A DNA stretch of 64,000 bases, taken from the NCBI GenBank assembly GCA_024998595.1, contig JACOEK010000003.1:62001-126000 (forward strand). Reading direction: 5' to 3'. Position numbers and translations under genes: made by a program. Source of the DNA: Nitrospira sp. (GTDB taxonomy: Bacteria; Nitrospirota; Nitrospiria; Nitrospirales; Nitrospiraceae). Below are positions 17,286 through 25,980 of this stretch, piece after piece. The notes under the pieces were generated by a model. The model was not told where the DNA came from. It saw only the letters and a program-made list of their open reading frames with translations, and made no database searches. Each line of letters opens with the position of its first letter. Positions within the stretch are counted from its first letter, which is position 1.

Positions 17286-18419
17286 CTAACGCCTTTCGAT
17301 CGGCACGTAATGCCGGTCATGTTCCCCGGAATAGATCTGGTCTGGCCGATACAATTTGTTCTCACGTAACTGCTCCAGCCAATGCGCCAGCCATCCGCTC
17401 ACCCGCGCCATGGCGAAGAGCGGCGTGAACAGATCGACTTCGATGCCCATCTTGTCGTAGATGATGCCCGAATAAAAATCGACGTTCGGGTAAATGCCCT
17501 TCCCCTGCAATCGTTCGCTGGCGAGTTGTTCCACCGCCACTGCCACTTCATAGAGCGGAGACGTTCCGCAGACATTGAAGAGTCGCATGCAGAGATCTTG
17601 CAGCACCGTCGCGCGCGGATCCTTCACCTTATAGACGCGATGCCCGAATCCCATCAGTTTGTTTTTGCCGTCGAGACGCGCGTCCACCGCTGCGCGGGCC
17701 TGCGCCGGAGTGCCGATTTCCCTCAGCATCATTACGACCTCTTCATTCGCGCCGCCGTGCAGGGGGCCTTTGAGCGCGCCGATTGAGGAGGCCACGACGG
17801 TATACGGGTCGGCCAGCGTCGAAGCCGTCACCATGCCGGCAAAGGTGGAGGCATTCATCGTGTGTTCGGCGTGGAGGATCAGGCAGTCATCGAAGACTTC
17901 GCTCCACAGCGGATGCGGCACGGTTTCCGTCAGCATGTAGAGAAAGTTGTCGGAAAAGGGCAGGTCGTCGCGCGGAGGGATGTATTCGTCGCCGCGTCGC
18001 AGCCGCGCCCAGGCCGCCACAATGGTGGGCAGTTTGGCGACCAGGCGCACCGCCGACCAGTAGTTGTTCTCGACATCCTTGACGTTTCGGCCCGGGTAAA
18101 ACATACCGAGCGCCGCAACCGCCGCTTGCAACGCGTCCATCGGATGCCCATGTTCAGGCATGACCTTGAGGAGATCCACAATGCGAAATTTGATCCGCCG
18201 GTGGTGCGTGACATCATCCACCCACTGTTTGAGTTCAGTCGCGGTAGGCAGGCGTGCGAACAGCAGCAGGTAACTGGTTTCGAGAAAGGACGAATGCTGA
18301 CACAGCTCCTCCACCCGAATGCCGCGATATTCGAGTACTCCTCGTAGTCCATCCACGTCGCTGATCGCTGATTTTGCGGCAGGAACACCGGCAAGACCCG
18401 GCATGAAGTCGTGCGGCAT
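17286..18419 (-). CDS. gltA: Citrate synthase, short (prokaryotic type I-like) form
   Basis: 377 residues, the length of the Gram-positive/archaeal-type dimeric enzymes rather than the 427-residue hexameric E. coli GltA. Condenses oxaloacetate with acetyl-CoA. Catalytic-site blocks are visible: LILHAEHTMNASTF, SSIGALKGPLHGGANE (His), MGFGHRVYKVKDPRA (His) and PNVDFYSGIIY (Asp). 2-Methylcitrate synthase is an alternative in this subfamily, but no prp genes are nearby. An ATG start is used. It is divergent from the two small exported-protein genes that follow. Confidence 0.92.
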   Translation of the reverse strand: MPHDFMPGLAGVPAAKSAISDVDGLRGVLEYRGIRVEELCQHSSFLETSYLLLFARLPTATELKQWVDDVTHHRRIKFRIVDLLKVMPEHGHPMDALQAAVAALGMFYPGRNVKDVENNYWSAVRLVAKLPTIVAAWARLRRGDEYIPPRDDLPFSDNFLYMLTETVPHPLWSEVFDDCLILHAEHTMNASTFAGMVTASTLADPYTVVASSIGALKGPLHGGANEEVVMMLREIGTPAQARAAVDARLDGKNKLMGFGHRVYKVKDPRATVLQDLCMRLFNVCGTSPLYEVAVAVEQLASERLQGKGIYPNVDFYSGIIYDKMGIEVDLFTPLFAMARVSGWLAHWLEQLRENKLYRPDQIYSGEHDRHYVPIERR

Positions 18420-18634
18420 AGATTCTGTCTCCTCTCTTCAACAATTCACATGGGGCATCACGCGTGATGCTATCGGCTCCACGAACGGTCCTCGCGCCTG
18501 ATTTCCTGAGGGAGGTCCGCACGGAGTCAGCTTATCACGATCGACGGGATGCACTCAGCCGTCACCTTGAATTGAGCGGACCCGCTTGGCATACTACCTC
18601 GAAACACGTATGACGATCGACCGCGGAGAAGACT

Positions 18635-18889
18635 GTGACTCGATTCGTGCGAATTCTGCTCCTGCTCGGGCTGTTGGTGGCCGGCGTGGCGCTCTTGATG
18701 CTGCGGGTGGCGGAGCGGCCGAGTGCTCAAGACAACTCCGCCGCCCCGATGGGATCACAACGGACAGGACGCAGCACGCTGAGTCATGGAGGCCCGGTTG
18801 ACGGGTCCCCTCCGGGCAACTCACAACGTCTTCCTGCGGGCGGGCGGGATGAGTCGTCCACACAGTCTTCATCCACAACTACGAGGTGA
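18635..18889 (+). CDS. Small membrane-anchored protein, unknown
   Basis: 84 residues from a GTG start with GGAG 6 nt upstream. One hydrophobic segment near the N-terminus (VRILLLLGLLVAGVALLML, about 4-22) is followed by a low-complexity Ser/Gly/Thr/Pro-rich tail, probably extracytoplasmic. No family recognised. It ends 3 nt before the next exported-protein gene and is probably co-transcribed with it. Confidence 0.55.
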   Translation: MTRFVRILLLLGLLVAGVALLMLRVAERPSAQDNSAAPMGSQRTGRSTLSHGGPVDGSPPGNSQRLPAGGRDESSTQSSSTTTR

Positions 18890-18892
18890 GGC

Positions 18893-19276
18893 ATGAGCCG
18901 GTTCCGCTGGCTGGCGCTGGGAATGTTGGTGGTATTCGCGATGAGTGTCCCCGCCTGGGCTGATGATGAACAGGTGTTTTTTGCCGTCGTCAGTGATGTG
19001 CCCAAAGATAAGATGCGTATTCCCGCGAAAGTCCTCCAGGACGGCGCGTCCTCCGACACCAAACTCATTCCGAGCGAGACGGTCGTCACCAATCCGATCT
19101 GGCGGACGTTGGAAGTCTGTCATGCCCTCAAGATCGAGGGCGTCAAAATGGGCGATGGGTTGAAGGTCATGTCCGCGCGCGTGCTGGATGCCAGCATGTT
19201 ACCGATGGGGCTACAAGGGTTTGCGGGAGATTGTCTGATCAAGAAAGCGGTGGAGATTGCGCCGTTGGCAGACTAA
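18893..19276 (+). CDS. Exported protein of unknown function
   Basis: 127 residues. A clear Sec signal peptide (MSRFRWLALGMLVVFAMSVPAWA, cleaved before DDEQ) leads a mature protein of about 104 residues with two cysteines (EVCHAL and GDCLIK) that could form a disulfide in the periplasm. The mature part looks like a single compact beta-rich domain. I do not recognise the family. It follows the small membrane protein by 3 nt. Confidence 0.7.
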   Translation: MSRFRWLALGMLVVFAMSVPAWADDEQVFFAVVSDVPKDKMRIPAKVLQDGASSDTKLIPSETVVTNPIWRTLEVCHALKIEGVKMGDGLKVMSARVLDASMLPMGLQGFAGDCLIKKAVEIAPLAD

Positions 19277-19354
19277 AACGACACAGGTGACCAACGTGAG
19301 TCCGACACTACGACGCCTCGAGGGCGGCTCAGGAATGGGGATTCGCCACAGACG

Positions 19355-19732
19355 TCAGGCGAGACAGTCCGGGCAGGTCGTCGGTTCTTCATCCCCGTCG
19401 CATTCATCAGCCGTGAGCGGGAAAAACTGCTCACAGAGCCGGCAGGTGCGGATCTCGAAATAGGCCACCCCCTGGTCATCGATCTCGGTGGGGAGCAGCA
19501 ATTCAAGCGGATCGTAGCCCAGCCGGATGTCGTCTTCGAATCGGATGATGGCCAAGCGGTCATTGAAGACCTCAAACGTGGCTTCTGTCCCCTTCCGCTC
19601 CAGCCGATGTCCTACGACAAACACCGGTTGGCCCTTGCGTTTGGTGCGTAGGTCTTTCAGGGTGCGCTGAGTGGCTGTGGCGCACGAGAATTTTCCGGTC
19701 TGGTCGCTGGTGTCGGTTCCAAAAATGGGCAT
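19355..19732 (-). CDS. Unknown protein with C-terminal zinc-ribbon-like CxxC pair
   Basis: 125 residues, no signal peptide. The middle part (FVVGHRLERKGTEATFEVFNDRLAIIRFEDDIRLGY) looks like a small beta domain. The C-terminus has two CxxC knuckles, CRLC and CPDC, 22 residues apart, suggesting a zinc ribbon. The 19-residue spacer holds the DGDEEPTT acidic patch. Function not recognised. It is divergent from the ArsC-like gene. Confidence 0.6.
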   Translation of the reverse strand: MPIFGTDTSDQTGKFSCATATQRTLKDLRTKRKGQPVFVVGHRLERKGTEATFEVFNDRLAIIRFEDDIRLGYDPLELLLPTEIDDQGVAYFEIRTCRLCEQFFPLTADECDGDEEPTTCPDCLA

Positions 19733-19831
19733 CGTGATGACTATCGCGTTGAAGTGAATATCGTGTGTCCATGTAACACAGGTGAAAAATTTGCGTCAAG
19801 GGAACCCTCTTTGAGGAAGGAAGCTAACGGC

Positions 19832-20182
19832 ATGACGGAGATTACTATTTATCAGAAACCCACCTGTTCAACCTGCCGCGAGGCCGTGCGCCTGGTGCGG
19901 GAAAGCGGGAAGTCGTTCACGGCGGTCAATTATTACGAACAACCGTTTACGAAAAGCCGACTCAAGACGTTGCTCAAAAAAGCCGGCCTCTCGGCGCGCG
20001 ACATATTGCGGACGAAAGAAGATCTCTACAAGTCGTTGAAGCTGGCTGATTCGACGCTGAGCGAAGACCATTTGCTCGATCAGATGATCGCGCATCCTGA
20101 TTTGATTCAGCGGCCCATCGTTGAAAAAGGCGACCAGGTCATGCTGGCGCGCCCGGCCGACACCGTGACCGAGCTTCTCTAA
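19832..20182 (+). CDS. ArsC/Spx-family thioredoxin-fold protein
   Basis: 116 residues from the ATG preceded by GGAAG; the upstream in-frame sequence is unlike the family. The N-terminus ITIYQKPTCSTCREAVRLVRE is a glutaredoxin-like strand-helix with a CxxC (CSTC), then NYYEQPFTKSRLKTLLKKAGLSARDILRTKE and LIQRPIVEKGDQVMLARP, as in ArsC, YffB and Spx proteins. ArsC reduces arsenate with one N-terminal cysteine, while the CxxC here recalls Spx/YffB-like members. There is no ars gene nearby, so arsenate reductase activity is not certain. Cytoplasmic. Confidence 0.8.
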   Translation: MTEITIYQKPTCSTCREAVRLVRESGKSFTAVNYYEQPFTKSRLKTLLKKAGLSARDILRTKEDLYKSLKLADSTLSEDHLLDQMIAHPDLIQRPIVEKGDQVMLARPADTVTELL

Positions 20183-20243
20183 GGTATCCGCTGGGACGAT
20201 GTAGGTACTGAGCTAGACAGAGACGGGACGTGAGGAGACAGAG

Positions 20244-20486
20244 ATGTTTGCATTCGCTTCGGTGGATCGGGTGTCGCTGCTCGGACGGTTTCTGCAGCGT
20301 CTACAGCTTCGATTCCCAACTCTGTTTGTGGTATTTGCCGTCCTCACCCTGGCGGATCTCATTGTCCCGGATGTGATTCCACTGGCCGACGAAATCGGTT
20401 TGGCGCTGTTGACCCTGTTGTTGGGGATGTGGACCGACCGCCGCTCTCTGCCCCGACAGGGGGCTGCTCGCGGGGCATCCCGCTGA
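20244..20486 (+). CDS. Small membrane protein (two hydrophobic segments)
   Basis: 80 residues, preceded by GAGGAG. After an amphipathic start (LGRFLQRLQLRFPTLF) there are two hydrophobic stretches, VVFAVLTLADLIVPDVI and EIGLALLTLLLGMW, and a basic tail. The pattern RFPTLF..FA.LT..DLI.PD.IP..DE..LALLTLLLG resembles a small uncharacterised family that I believe is DUF6116; that is from memory. No function known. Confidence 0.65.
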   Translation: MFAFASVDRVSLLGRFLQRLQLRFPTLFVVFAVLTLADLIVPDVIPLADEIGLALLTLLLGMWTDRRSLPRQGAARGASR

Positions 20487-20555
20487 GGAGGCGATGATCC
20501 CGTCGCCGAAGGATTCCGGAGTGGGCTCCAGTCCGCTAGTTCCGGGTATGCGCGA

Positions 20556-21761
20556 TTACGGCTGATCCAGATGTCCGAATCGTAGCTTGCCGATCTGCGG
20601 GTCGATCCACACTTTGAGATTTCCGGATAGGACGCTGAGCAGCGTTTCCCCCACCAATTGACGGCGCCATCCGCGTAGAACTGGAATGTCGACTTCTTCC
20701 ACGGGCGAAGTGCGTTCGACCAAGGCTTGCAAATCGCCGGTCGTGGCGATCAGAGTCGGTGCGATGTTTTCCATCGCGGCGCGGGATTTCAGCACTGCTT
20801 GCAGGAGTTCCAGGACTCCGGTGGATTCAGGATCCGGTTTGCGGTCGCGAGGCACCTCCGGCCACTCGGACTCCGGTCGCGCCAAAGCCTGTTGCATGGT
20901 GGCAAGCAGGGCTTGACCGTTACGTTCGACTTCCGAAGAATACATGCCGCGCATGCCGCGAAGCTGATCGAGCGTGCGCGGCGTTTGACGGGCCAGTTGT
21001 ACCAGCACCTCGTCACGCATCACGCGTCCTCTGGGGACGTTGCGGCGCCGCGCTTCCCCTTCCCGCCAGGCGGCAAGATCACGCAGCACGCCGGCGGCAC
21101 GCGGTTTGAGACTATCCCATCCACGAATGCGCTGATACCGTTCCTGCGGGTCCCGTGCCTGGGCTCCGAGTGAGACCTCCAGGCGGGAAAACTCTTCGTC
21201 GACCCACTCCAAACGACCCATCACCGTCAGTTTCTGGCGCAGGTGCCGATGGACAGGCAGAAGAAACGTCACGTCGTCGAGGGCATAGACCAGCTGCTCT
21301 TTGCTCAATGGCCGTTGGCTCCAGTTGGTGAAGGTATGGGCTTTGTCGAGTCTCACGCCCTGCACCCGCTGCACCAGATTGGCGTAGGCAGTCTGTGCAC
21401 CGTATCCCACCATCGCGGCCGCAATCTGCGTGTCGAAAAACGGCTTCGGCAGACGCCCGGCATGGTGCGCAAACAGCTCGAGATCCTGTCGCCCCGCGTG
21501 AAGCACCTTCTCAATGCGAGCGTCGCAGACGAGATCCCAGAAGCGTGTCATGGGCGCGCTATCCTGCACGGCAGGAAAATCGATGACGGCCGCAACCCCT
21601 TCTGCCGCCACCTGGATCAGTTCCAAGCGCGGAATGAAATGGTCTTCCCCCATGAATTCGGTGTCGATGGCGATCACGGTGCTGTCCGCCAGCTGGTCGC
21701 ACAGACGGTCGAGCAGATCATCGGATGCAATCACAGTCTGGTCTGGTTCTACGATGGCCAT
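20556..21761 (-). CDS. rnd: Ribonuclease D
   Basis: 401 residues. The N-terminal DEDD 3'-5' exonuclease domain (about 1-190) has motif I AIDTEFMGEDHFIPRLELIQ, motif II KVLHAGRQDLELF and motif III YALDDV. An HRDC-type helical region follows (about 215-290; W.......R..PR..V..DEVL..LA...P..L.QL). It trims tRNA and other structured RNA 3' ends. It starts 3 nt after the end of the J-domain gene, so the two are almost certainly co-transcribed. Confidence 0.92.
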   Translation of the reverse strand: MAIVEPDQTVIASDDLLDRLCDQLADSTVIAIDTEFMGEDHFIPRLELIQVAAEGVAAVIDFPAVQDSAPMTRFWDLVCDARIEKVLHAGRQDLELFAHHAGRLPKPFFDTQIAAAMVGYGAQTAYANLVQRVQGVRLDKAHTFTNWSQRPLSKEQLVYALDDVTFLLPVHRHLRQKLTVMGRLEWVDEEFSRLEVSLGAQARDPQERYQRIRGWDSLKPRAAGVLRDLAAWREGEARRRNVPRGRVMRDEVLVQLARQTPRTLDQLRGMRGMYSSEVERNGQALLATMQQALARPESEWPEVPRDRKPDPESTGVLELLQAVLKSRAAMENIAPTLIATTGDLQALVERTSPVEEVDIPVLRGWRRQLVGETLLSVLSGNLKVWIDPQIGKLRFGHLDQP

Positions 21762-21764
21762 GGG

Positions 21765-22394
21765 TTACTCGGTGGGACGATATTCCGCCCCGCGTGAAAT
21801 CGGCGGTTCGGTGTTGCTCAAGCTCAGATACTCTTTCAGGAATTGATAGGCTTCGAGAATGCGCCGGAGTTCGGGTTCAGAACTGCGATCACCATTACGG
21901 GCATCGGGATGCAGTTCTTTGGCGCGTTGACGGAAGGCCGTAGTGACATCTGCGAGCGGCGTGCCGAATTCCAGGCCCATCAATTGATAGGCGTCATAGG
22001 CGTTCGTAACTTCGCTGGACGTACCGGAGGGATTGCCCTCCCCTCCGGCCGCTTTGAGAAAATCGGCCAGGTTGATTTTTCGGCGTCGCCGGCGGGGACG
22101 TTCGCGTATCTCGCTGTCGAGTTCGTCCCAGCGATCTTCCACAAACTCCAAGCGTGATTCCAATCGAATGGCTCCGGACACATCCTTGACCAGGTCCAAT
22201 TCGTCTTCAATCTGCCCCAGCGAACGTTCGACTTCATCCAACGCCGGTTCGATCCGGAAATAGCTGTCCACCCGTTCCTGCATCATGAAATCGACGGCAA
22301 ATTCCATGCTGTCGATGTTCTTGGCGCGCAACATGCCGATGCGGCGGCGCATGCCCCGCTGATATTTGAACAGGCGATTGGTTGAAAATGCCAC
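21765..22394 (-). CDS. J-domain protein with N-terminal helical region
   Basis: 209 residues, no signal peptide. Residues about 1-110 are predicted helical and highly charged (DEVERSLGQIEDELDLV, then a basic RERPRRRRRKINLADFL). Residues about 133-195 form a J domain: AYQLMGLEFGTPLADVTTAFRQRAKELHPDARNG, with the HPD motif that stimulates DnaK ATPase, and the closing helix LRRILEAYQFLKEYL. No Gly/Phe or zinc-finger region, so it is a class III J protein that probably targets DnaK to a specific client. A GAGG ribosome-binding site precedes the ATG. Its stop is 3 nt from the rnd start. Confidence 0.8.
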   Translation of the reverse strand: MAFSTNRLFKYQRGMRRRIGMLRAKNIDSMEFAVDFMMQERVDSYFRIEPALDEVERSLGQIEDELDLVKDVSGAIRLESRLEFVEDRWDELDSEIRERPRRRRRKINLADFLKAAGGEGNPSGTSSEVTNAYDAYQLMGLEFGTPLADVTTAFRQRAKELHPDARNGDRSSEPELRRILEAYQFLKEYLSLSNTEPPISRGAEYRPTE

Positions 22395-22507
22395 GAGTCC
22401 TCGTTAGGCGTGACCTTGCAGAAATATGGCCAAGTCGATCGCATCTTAGCACATCACTTTGGGCTGGGATAAGTCTCGATTAATCGATTCGTCGCTGTGG
22501 TCGTCGG

Positions 22508-23767
22508 CTACAGACACCAGAACATGAGCGCGGCGATGAGTGTGGGGGGCAGCGCGGCCAGGAAGAGTCCGAGCGGGTGCACCGCCTCGTCGTCGAAATA
22601 GGTCCGCAAGATGGCCAGTCCGGCCGGATTCGGCGCATTGGCAATAATGGTCAAGCCGCCGCCGGTCACGGCGCCGGCTACCAGGGCATACTTAAAACCG
22701 TCTGAGAGACCTTCCACGAGCGATCCGAGATAGGTCAGTGCCGCATTGTCGGTGAAGGCGGTGAGGATGGTGGCCCCCACGAAAACTGCATCGGGACCCA
22801 TACCGAGCAAGATGGGCTGCAGCCACCATTGTTGGTGTCCGCCTAAGACCACCAGGCCTGCCAGGAAAAAGGCGACGAGCAATCCTTCGCGGAGAATCAA
22901 TCGATCCTGATAGCGTTCATAGGCCTGCGCGATTCCGAGAAACAAGAGGAATATCCCCAGGAACATCGCGGGATGGTGGGCGAACACCACGACCATCGCG
23001 AGCAAGGCGAGGTGTGTGACGACCAACGCCAGCGGCACCCGGTTGTGCTCCCCGTGATCGATCGAGGTCGAGAGCCGGCAGAGTTCCCGCCGAAACATAA
23101 CGGTTGTGGCGATGGCATTGATCAGCACGGCCAATCCTGCTTTCCAACCGAACATCCCCATCATGAATGCGATATCCCAATTCCAGGCATTGGCGACCAT
23201 CAACACGGGCGGCGCGGCGAACGGGGTCAGGGTTCCACCGATAGACACATTCACGAAGAGCACGCCCAGAGTGGCGTATTTCAGGCGCGTGGACAGGCCA
23301 TTGCGGAAAAATGAGTCGCGCAGCAGTAGCGCCGCCAACGTCATGGCGGCCGGTTCCGTGATAAATGACCCGAGGAGCGGAACCAGCGTCAGGACGGTGA
23401 CGTAGACACGCATGCCTTGAGGCAACGGCAGGGCGCTGCTCAGTATTCGGACGCCGGTCATGGCAGTCTGCAAGATCGGCCTAGTCCCTGCGATGACCAT
23501 GATCGCGAACACGAACATGGGTTCCGTGAAACTGCGGGAGTCGAGATACTGCGTGGCGCCGGCCGCACCGTCGGTGACGAACATGACGGAGATGAGCACG
23601 AGGGCCCAGAACCCGAAGGCGATCTCCACTTCACCGAGCAAGTGCCAGAGACCGGCGTGCGCTGGTCTCGAATGCGCCAGATGCTCGAAGAACGCCGTCG
23701 CAAACGTGTGCAGGATGGCCACGGCGAAGAGCAGCGTTCCGATAAGCTGAATGGTAGTCGGCGTCAC
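22508..23767 (-). CDS. Putative Na+/H+ antiporter-like membrane transporter
   Basis: 419 residues with about 11-12 hydrophobic segments spanning the whole length. The motifs GSFITEPAAMTLAALLL, VNVSIGGTLTPFAAPPVLMVA, TAFTDNAALTYLGSLVEG and GGGLTIIANAPNPAGLAIL match, from memory, the putative Na+/H+ antiporter family PF07399 and recall the NhaD/ion-transporter fold. It would exchange cations across the inner membrane; the ion is not proven by sequence. The start is GTG with only a weak Shine-Dalgarno. Neighbours give no functional hint. Confidence 0.75.
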   Translation of the reverse strand: MTPTTIQLIGTLLFAVAILHTFATAFFEHLAHSRPAHAGLWHLLGEVEIAFGFWALVLISVMFVTDGAAGATQYLDSRSFTEPMFVFAIMVIAGTRPILQTAMTGVRILSSALPLPQGMRVYVTVLTLVPLLGSFITEPAAMTLAALLLRDSFFRNGLSTRLKYATLGVLFVNVSIGGTLTPFAAPPVLMVANAWNWDIAFMMGMFGWKAGLAVLINAIATTVMFRRELCRLSTSIDHGEHNRVPLALVVTHLALLAMVVVFAHHPAMFLGIFLLFLGIAQAYERYQDRLILREGLLVAFFLAGLVVLGGHQQWWLQPILLGMGPDAVFVGATILTAFTDNAALTYLGSLVEGLSDGFKYALVAGAVTGGGLTIIANAPNPAGLAILRTYFDDEAVHPLGLFLAALPPTLIAALMFWCL

Positions 23768-23909
23768 ACTGGATTCCGGGTGATCGTCACTGAGTAGATG
23801 TGTGGTGAAGGTTCAACCGCACCGGCATCGGGCGTCGAGCGTACTCTACATGGATTGTGCGTAGGGTGCCAATCTTGACGAGAAAGAGAGGAGGCCGTAG
23901 ATGAGCGGG

Positions 23910-25352
23910 TCAGCGGGGGTCGTCCTCGATTTTGACACGTCGACGGGCGACCGCGGTTGCGCGAGCGGCGGCAGCCACAGCCTTGGCCACGCGGGGCACG
24001 ACGTCGCGATCGAAGACGCTGGGGATAATATAATCTTCCGACAGCGCCTCGGTCGGCACACATTCGGCAATAGCCTGCGCTGCGGCCAGTTTCATCGCTT
24101 CGTTGATCTCGCTGGCCTGCACATCGAGGGCGCCGCGGAAAATCCCCGGAAAGGAGAGGGCATTGTTGATCTGGTTGGGAAAGTCGGATCGGCCAGTCGC
24201 AAAAATACGCGACGCCTCATCGCCGACTTTCGGGTCAACTTCAGGGTCGGGGTTGGCCATCGCGAAGACGATCCGGTCCTGATTCATCCGTTCGAGATCT
24301 TCCCGATTCAGGACGTTCCCGACCGAGAGCCCGATAAACACGTCGGCGCCCTTCAGCGCGTCATGCAATGTTCCCCGAGGCTCGTCACGTTTGATGCAGG
24401 CCTGAAGGTCGGTGCGGCAGGCGCGAAGTTCCTCCGCCTCCCCCATTAAGACGATGCCTTCCTTATCGCATCCGACGAGGTGGCTGGCTCCGGCCGCCAG
24501 CAGGATGCGACAACAGGCGGTTCCTGCCGCACCGAGTCCGTTCACCACGATGCGCACGTCGTCCATCCGTTTCCCGACGACCTTGAGCGCGTTGGTGAGT
24601 GCCGCCAATAGCACGACGGCGGTGCCATGCTGGTCATCGTGCATGACTGGAATGTCGAGCGACGTTTTGAGCGCCCGTTCAATCTCGAAACAGCGTGGGG
24701 CGCTGATATCTTCCAGATTGATTCCGCCGAACCCGGGAGCAATGCCTCGAACGATGCGAATGATCTCATCCGGATCCTGCGTACTGACACAAATCGGCCA
24801 GGCATCGATCCCGGCTAACTCCCGAAAGAGCATCACCTTTCCTTCCATCACGGGGAGCGCTGCCGCAGGGCCGAGGTTTCCGAGCCCCAGCACGGCGGAC
24901 CCGTCTGTCACCACCGCTATGCTGTTGCTCTTGCTGGTGAAGGCATAGGCTTTCAGCGGATCCTTGGCAATGGCTTTACACACGCGCCCGACGCCGGGCG
25001 TGTAAATCATGGACAACACGTTGCGGGTCGTGACCGGGACTTTACTCTGAACCCTGATTTTGCCACCCAGGTGCAGGAGGAAGATTCGGTCGGATGCAGA
25101 TAGAACATTCACTTCCGGCAGCGCTTCCAGGCGTTCGAGCACCCGATCTCCGTGCGCCTCATTCTGCACGTCGAAGGTAATGTCCCGGATCATGCGCTCC
25201 GCATTGGCGGAGACGATGTCGACCGCCCCCAGGTTCGCCCCCTCCTCTGCGAGGAGCGCGGCCACTTTTGCGAAGATGCCCGGTTTGTTGAGGAGCGCGA
25301 GGCGGACGGTCAGGCGGTAGTTCGAGTAAGGGCCGATGTCGTCTGTGGTCAT
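23910..25352 (-). CDS. NAD(P)-dependent malic enzyme with N-terminal ACT domain
   Basis: Oxidative decarboxylation of malate to pyruvate. From the chosen ATG 480 residues: an ACT-type regulatory domain at about 8-80 (YRLTVRLALLNKPGIFAKVAALLAEEGANLGAVDIV), then the malic domain (IYTPGVGRVCKAI, SNSIAVVTDGSAVLGLGNLGPAAALPVMEGK) and the NAD-binding domain (VVNGLGAAGTACCRILLAAGA). ACT domains usually bind amino acids or other small ligands, so allosteric control is likely. A GTG nine codons upstream (25379) is an alternative start; neither has a strong ribosome-binding site. Coenzyme preference cannot be read safely. Confidence 0.9.
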   Translation of the reverse strand: MTTDDIGPYSNYRLTVRLALLNKPGIFAKVAALLAEEGANLGAVDIVSANAERMIRDITFDVQNEAHGDRVLERLEALPEVNVLSASDRIFLLHLGGKIRVQSKVPVTTRNVLSMIYTPGVGRVCKAIAKDPLKAYAFTSKSNSIAVVTDGSAVLGLGNLGPAAALPVMEGKVMLFRELAGIDAWPICVSTQDPDEIIRIVRGIAPGFGGINLEDISAPRCFEIERALKTSLDIPVMHDDQHGTAVVLLAALTNALKVVGKRMDDVRIVVNGLGAAGTACCRILLAAGASHLVGCDKEGIVLMGEAEELRACRTDLQACIKRDEPRGTLHDALKGADVFIGLSVGNVLNREDLERMNQDRIVFAMANPDPEVDPKVGDEASRIFATGRSDFPNQINNALSFPGIFRGALDVQASEINEAMKLAAAQAIAECVPTEALSEDYIIPSVFDRDVVPRVAKAVAAAARATAVARRRVKIEDDPR

Positions 25353-25606
25353 AGCTGGATCCGACAAGATGAGGATCACTCATGAAGAGTGTATCACAGG
25401 GTGGGCTTTTCTGAGGCACTTCGGGTACCGCACGCTCCAGATCATGCGCACTGTTCGATCCGTTCCGCTCCGAAGCCAGGTGGAGGATGTTTTCGCTGCT
25501 GAAATATACGCAAAGAGTTTCATTGACTTTTTTTTTCAGGTTGGCTACCTTCCAGGCGCCCTTGTGGTGGGCACTTATATTCTCAACCTTTCAAGGAGGG
25601 GTTTCC

Positions 25607-25831
25607 ATGAAGCGTGCTCTATTCGCATTCGTAGCGGCAGCCATTCTCGTTGCGTTCACCGCTCCGTCGTTCGCCGGAGATGACAAGAAGAAGGAAGAGA
25701 AGAAGGGCGGCCACTTCTCCCAGACTCTCTTCGGTGACGACAAGAAGAAGGAAGAGAAGAAGGGTGGACACCTGTCCCAGACCGTGTTCGGCGAAGAGAA
25801 GAAGAAGGACGAGAAGAAGGGCGGACACTAA
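25607..25831 (+). CDS. Small secreted Lys/Glu-rich tandem-repeat protein
   Basis: 74 residues from the ATG preceded by CAAGGAGG. Residues 1-23 form a textbook Sec signal peptide ending SFA. The 51-residue mature protein consists only of 2.7 copies of a 19-residue unit, GDDKKKEEKKGGHFSQTLF, ending at KKGGH. It is extremely charged (Lys/Asp/Glu) with periodic His, Phe and Gln. No family recognised. A strong terminator follows directly and there is no partner gene, so it is monocistronic. Periplasmic or extracellular location is inferred. It could bind a polyanion, metal or surface, but nothing in the sequence decides this. Confidence 0.75.
   Translation: MKRALFAFVAAAILVAFTAPSFAGDDKKKEEKKGGHFSQTLFGDDKKKEEKKGGHLSQTVFGEEKKKDEKKGGH
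25676..25828 (+). repeat. 57-bp tandem coding repeat, 2.7 copies
   Basis: Copies at 25676-25732, 25733-25789 and the partial 25790-25828, in frame with the secreted protein. Copies 1 and 2 are nearly identical at the DNA level in the Lys/Glu part and differ at synonymous and a few conservative positions, while copy 3 swaps DD to EE. This suggests recent duplication by slippage or unequal crossing-over. Confidence 0.85.
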
Positions 25832-25860
25832 TCCCCGCTTTCGACGTTCTTTCGTAGTCT

Positions 25861-25904
25861 AAATTGGCTCGCGACTCCGGATGCCGGCGCGGGCCAATTT
25901 TTTT
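25861..25904 (+). terminator. Intrinsic terminator of the repeat-protein gene
   Basis: AAATTGGCTCGCG (25861-25873) pairs with CGCGGGCCAATTT (25888-25900) with one G-T wobble, loop 14 nt, followed by a run of seven T (25898-25904). It starts 29 nt after the stop codon. Confidence 0.88.
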
Positions 25905-25980
25905 GTGTATCCCCTCCGTACCTCCTGCTCGCCTCCCCGTTTCGTTGACCCATTCAGTAAGCCCGTGTTACGGTTCGCGC

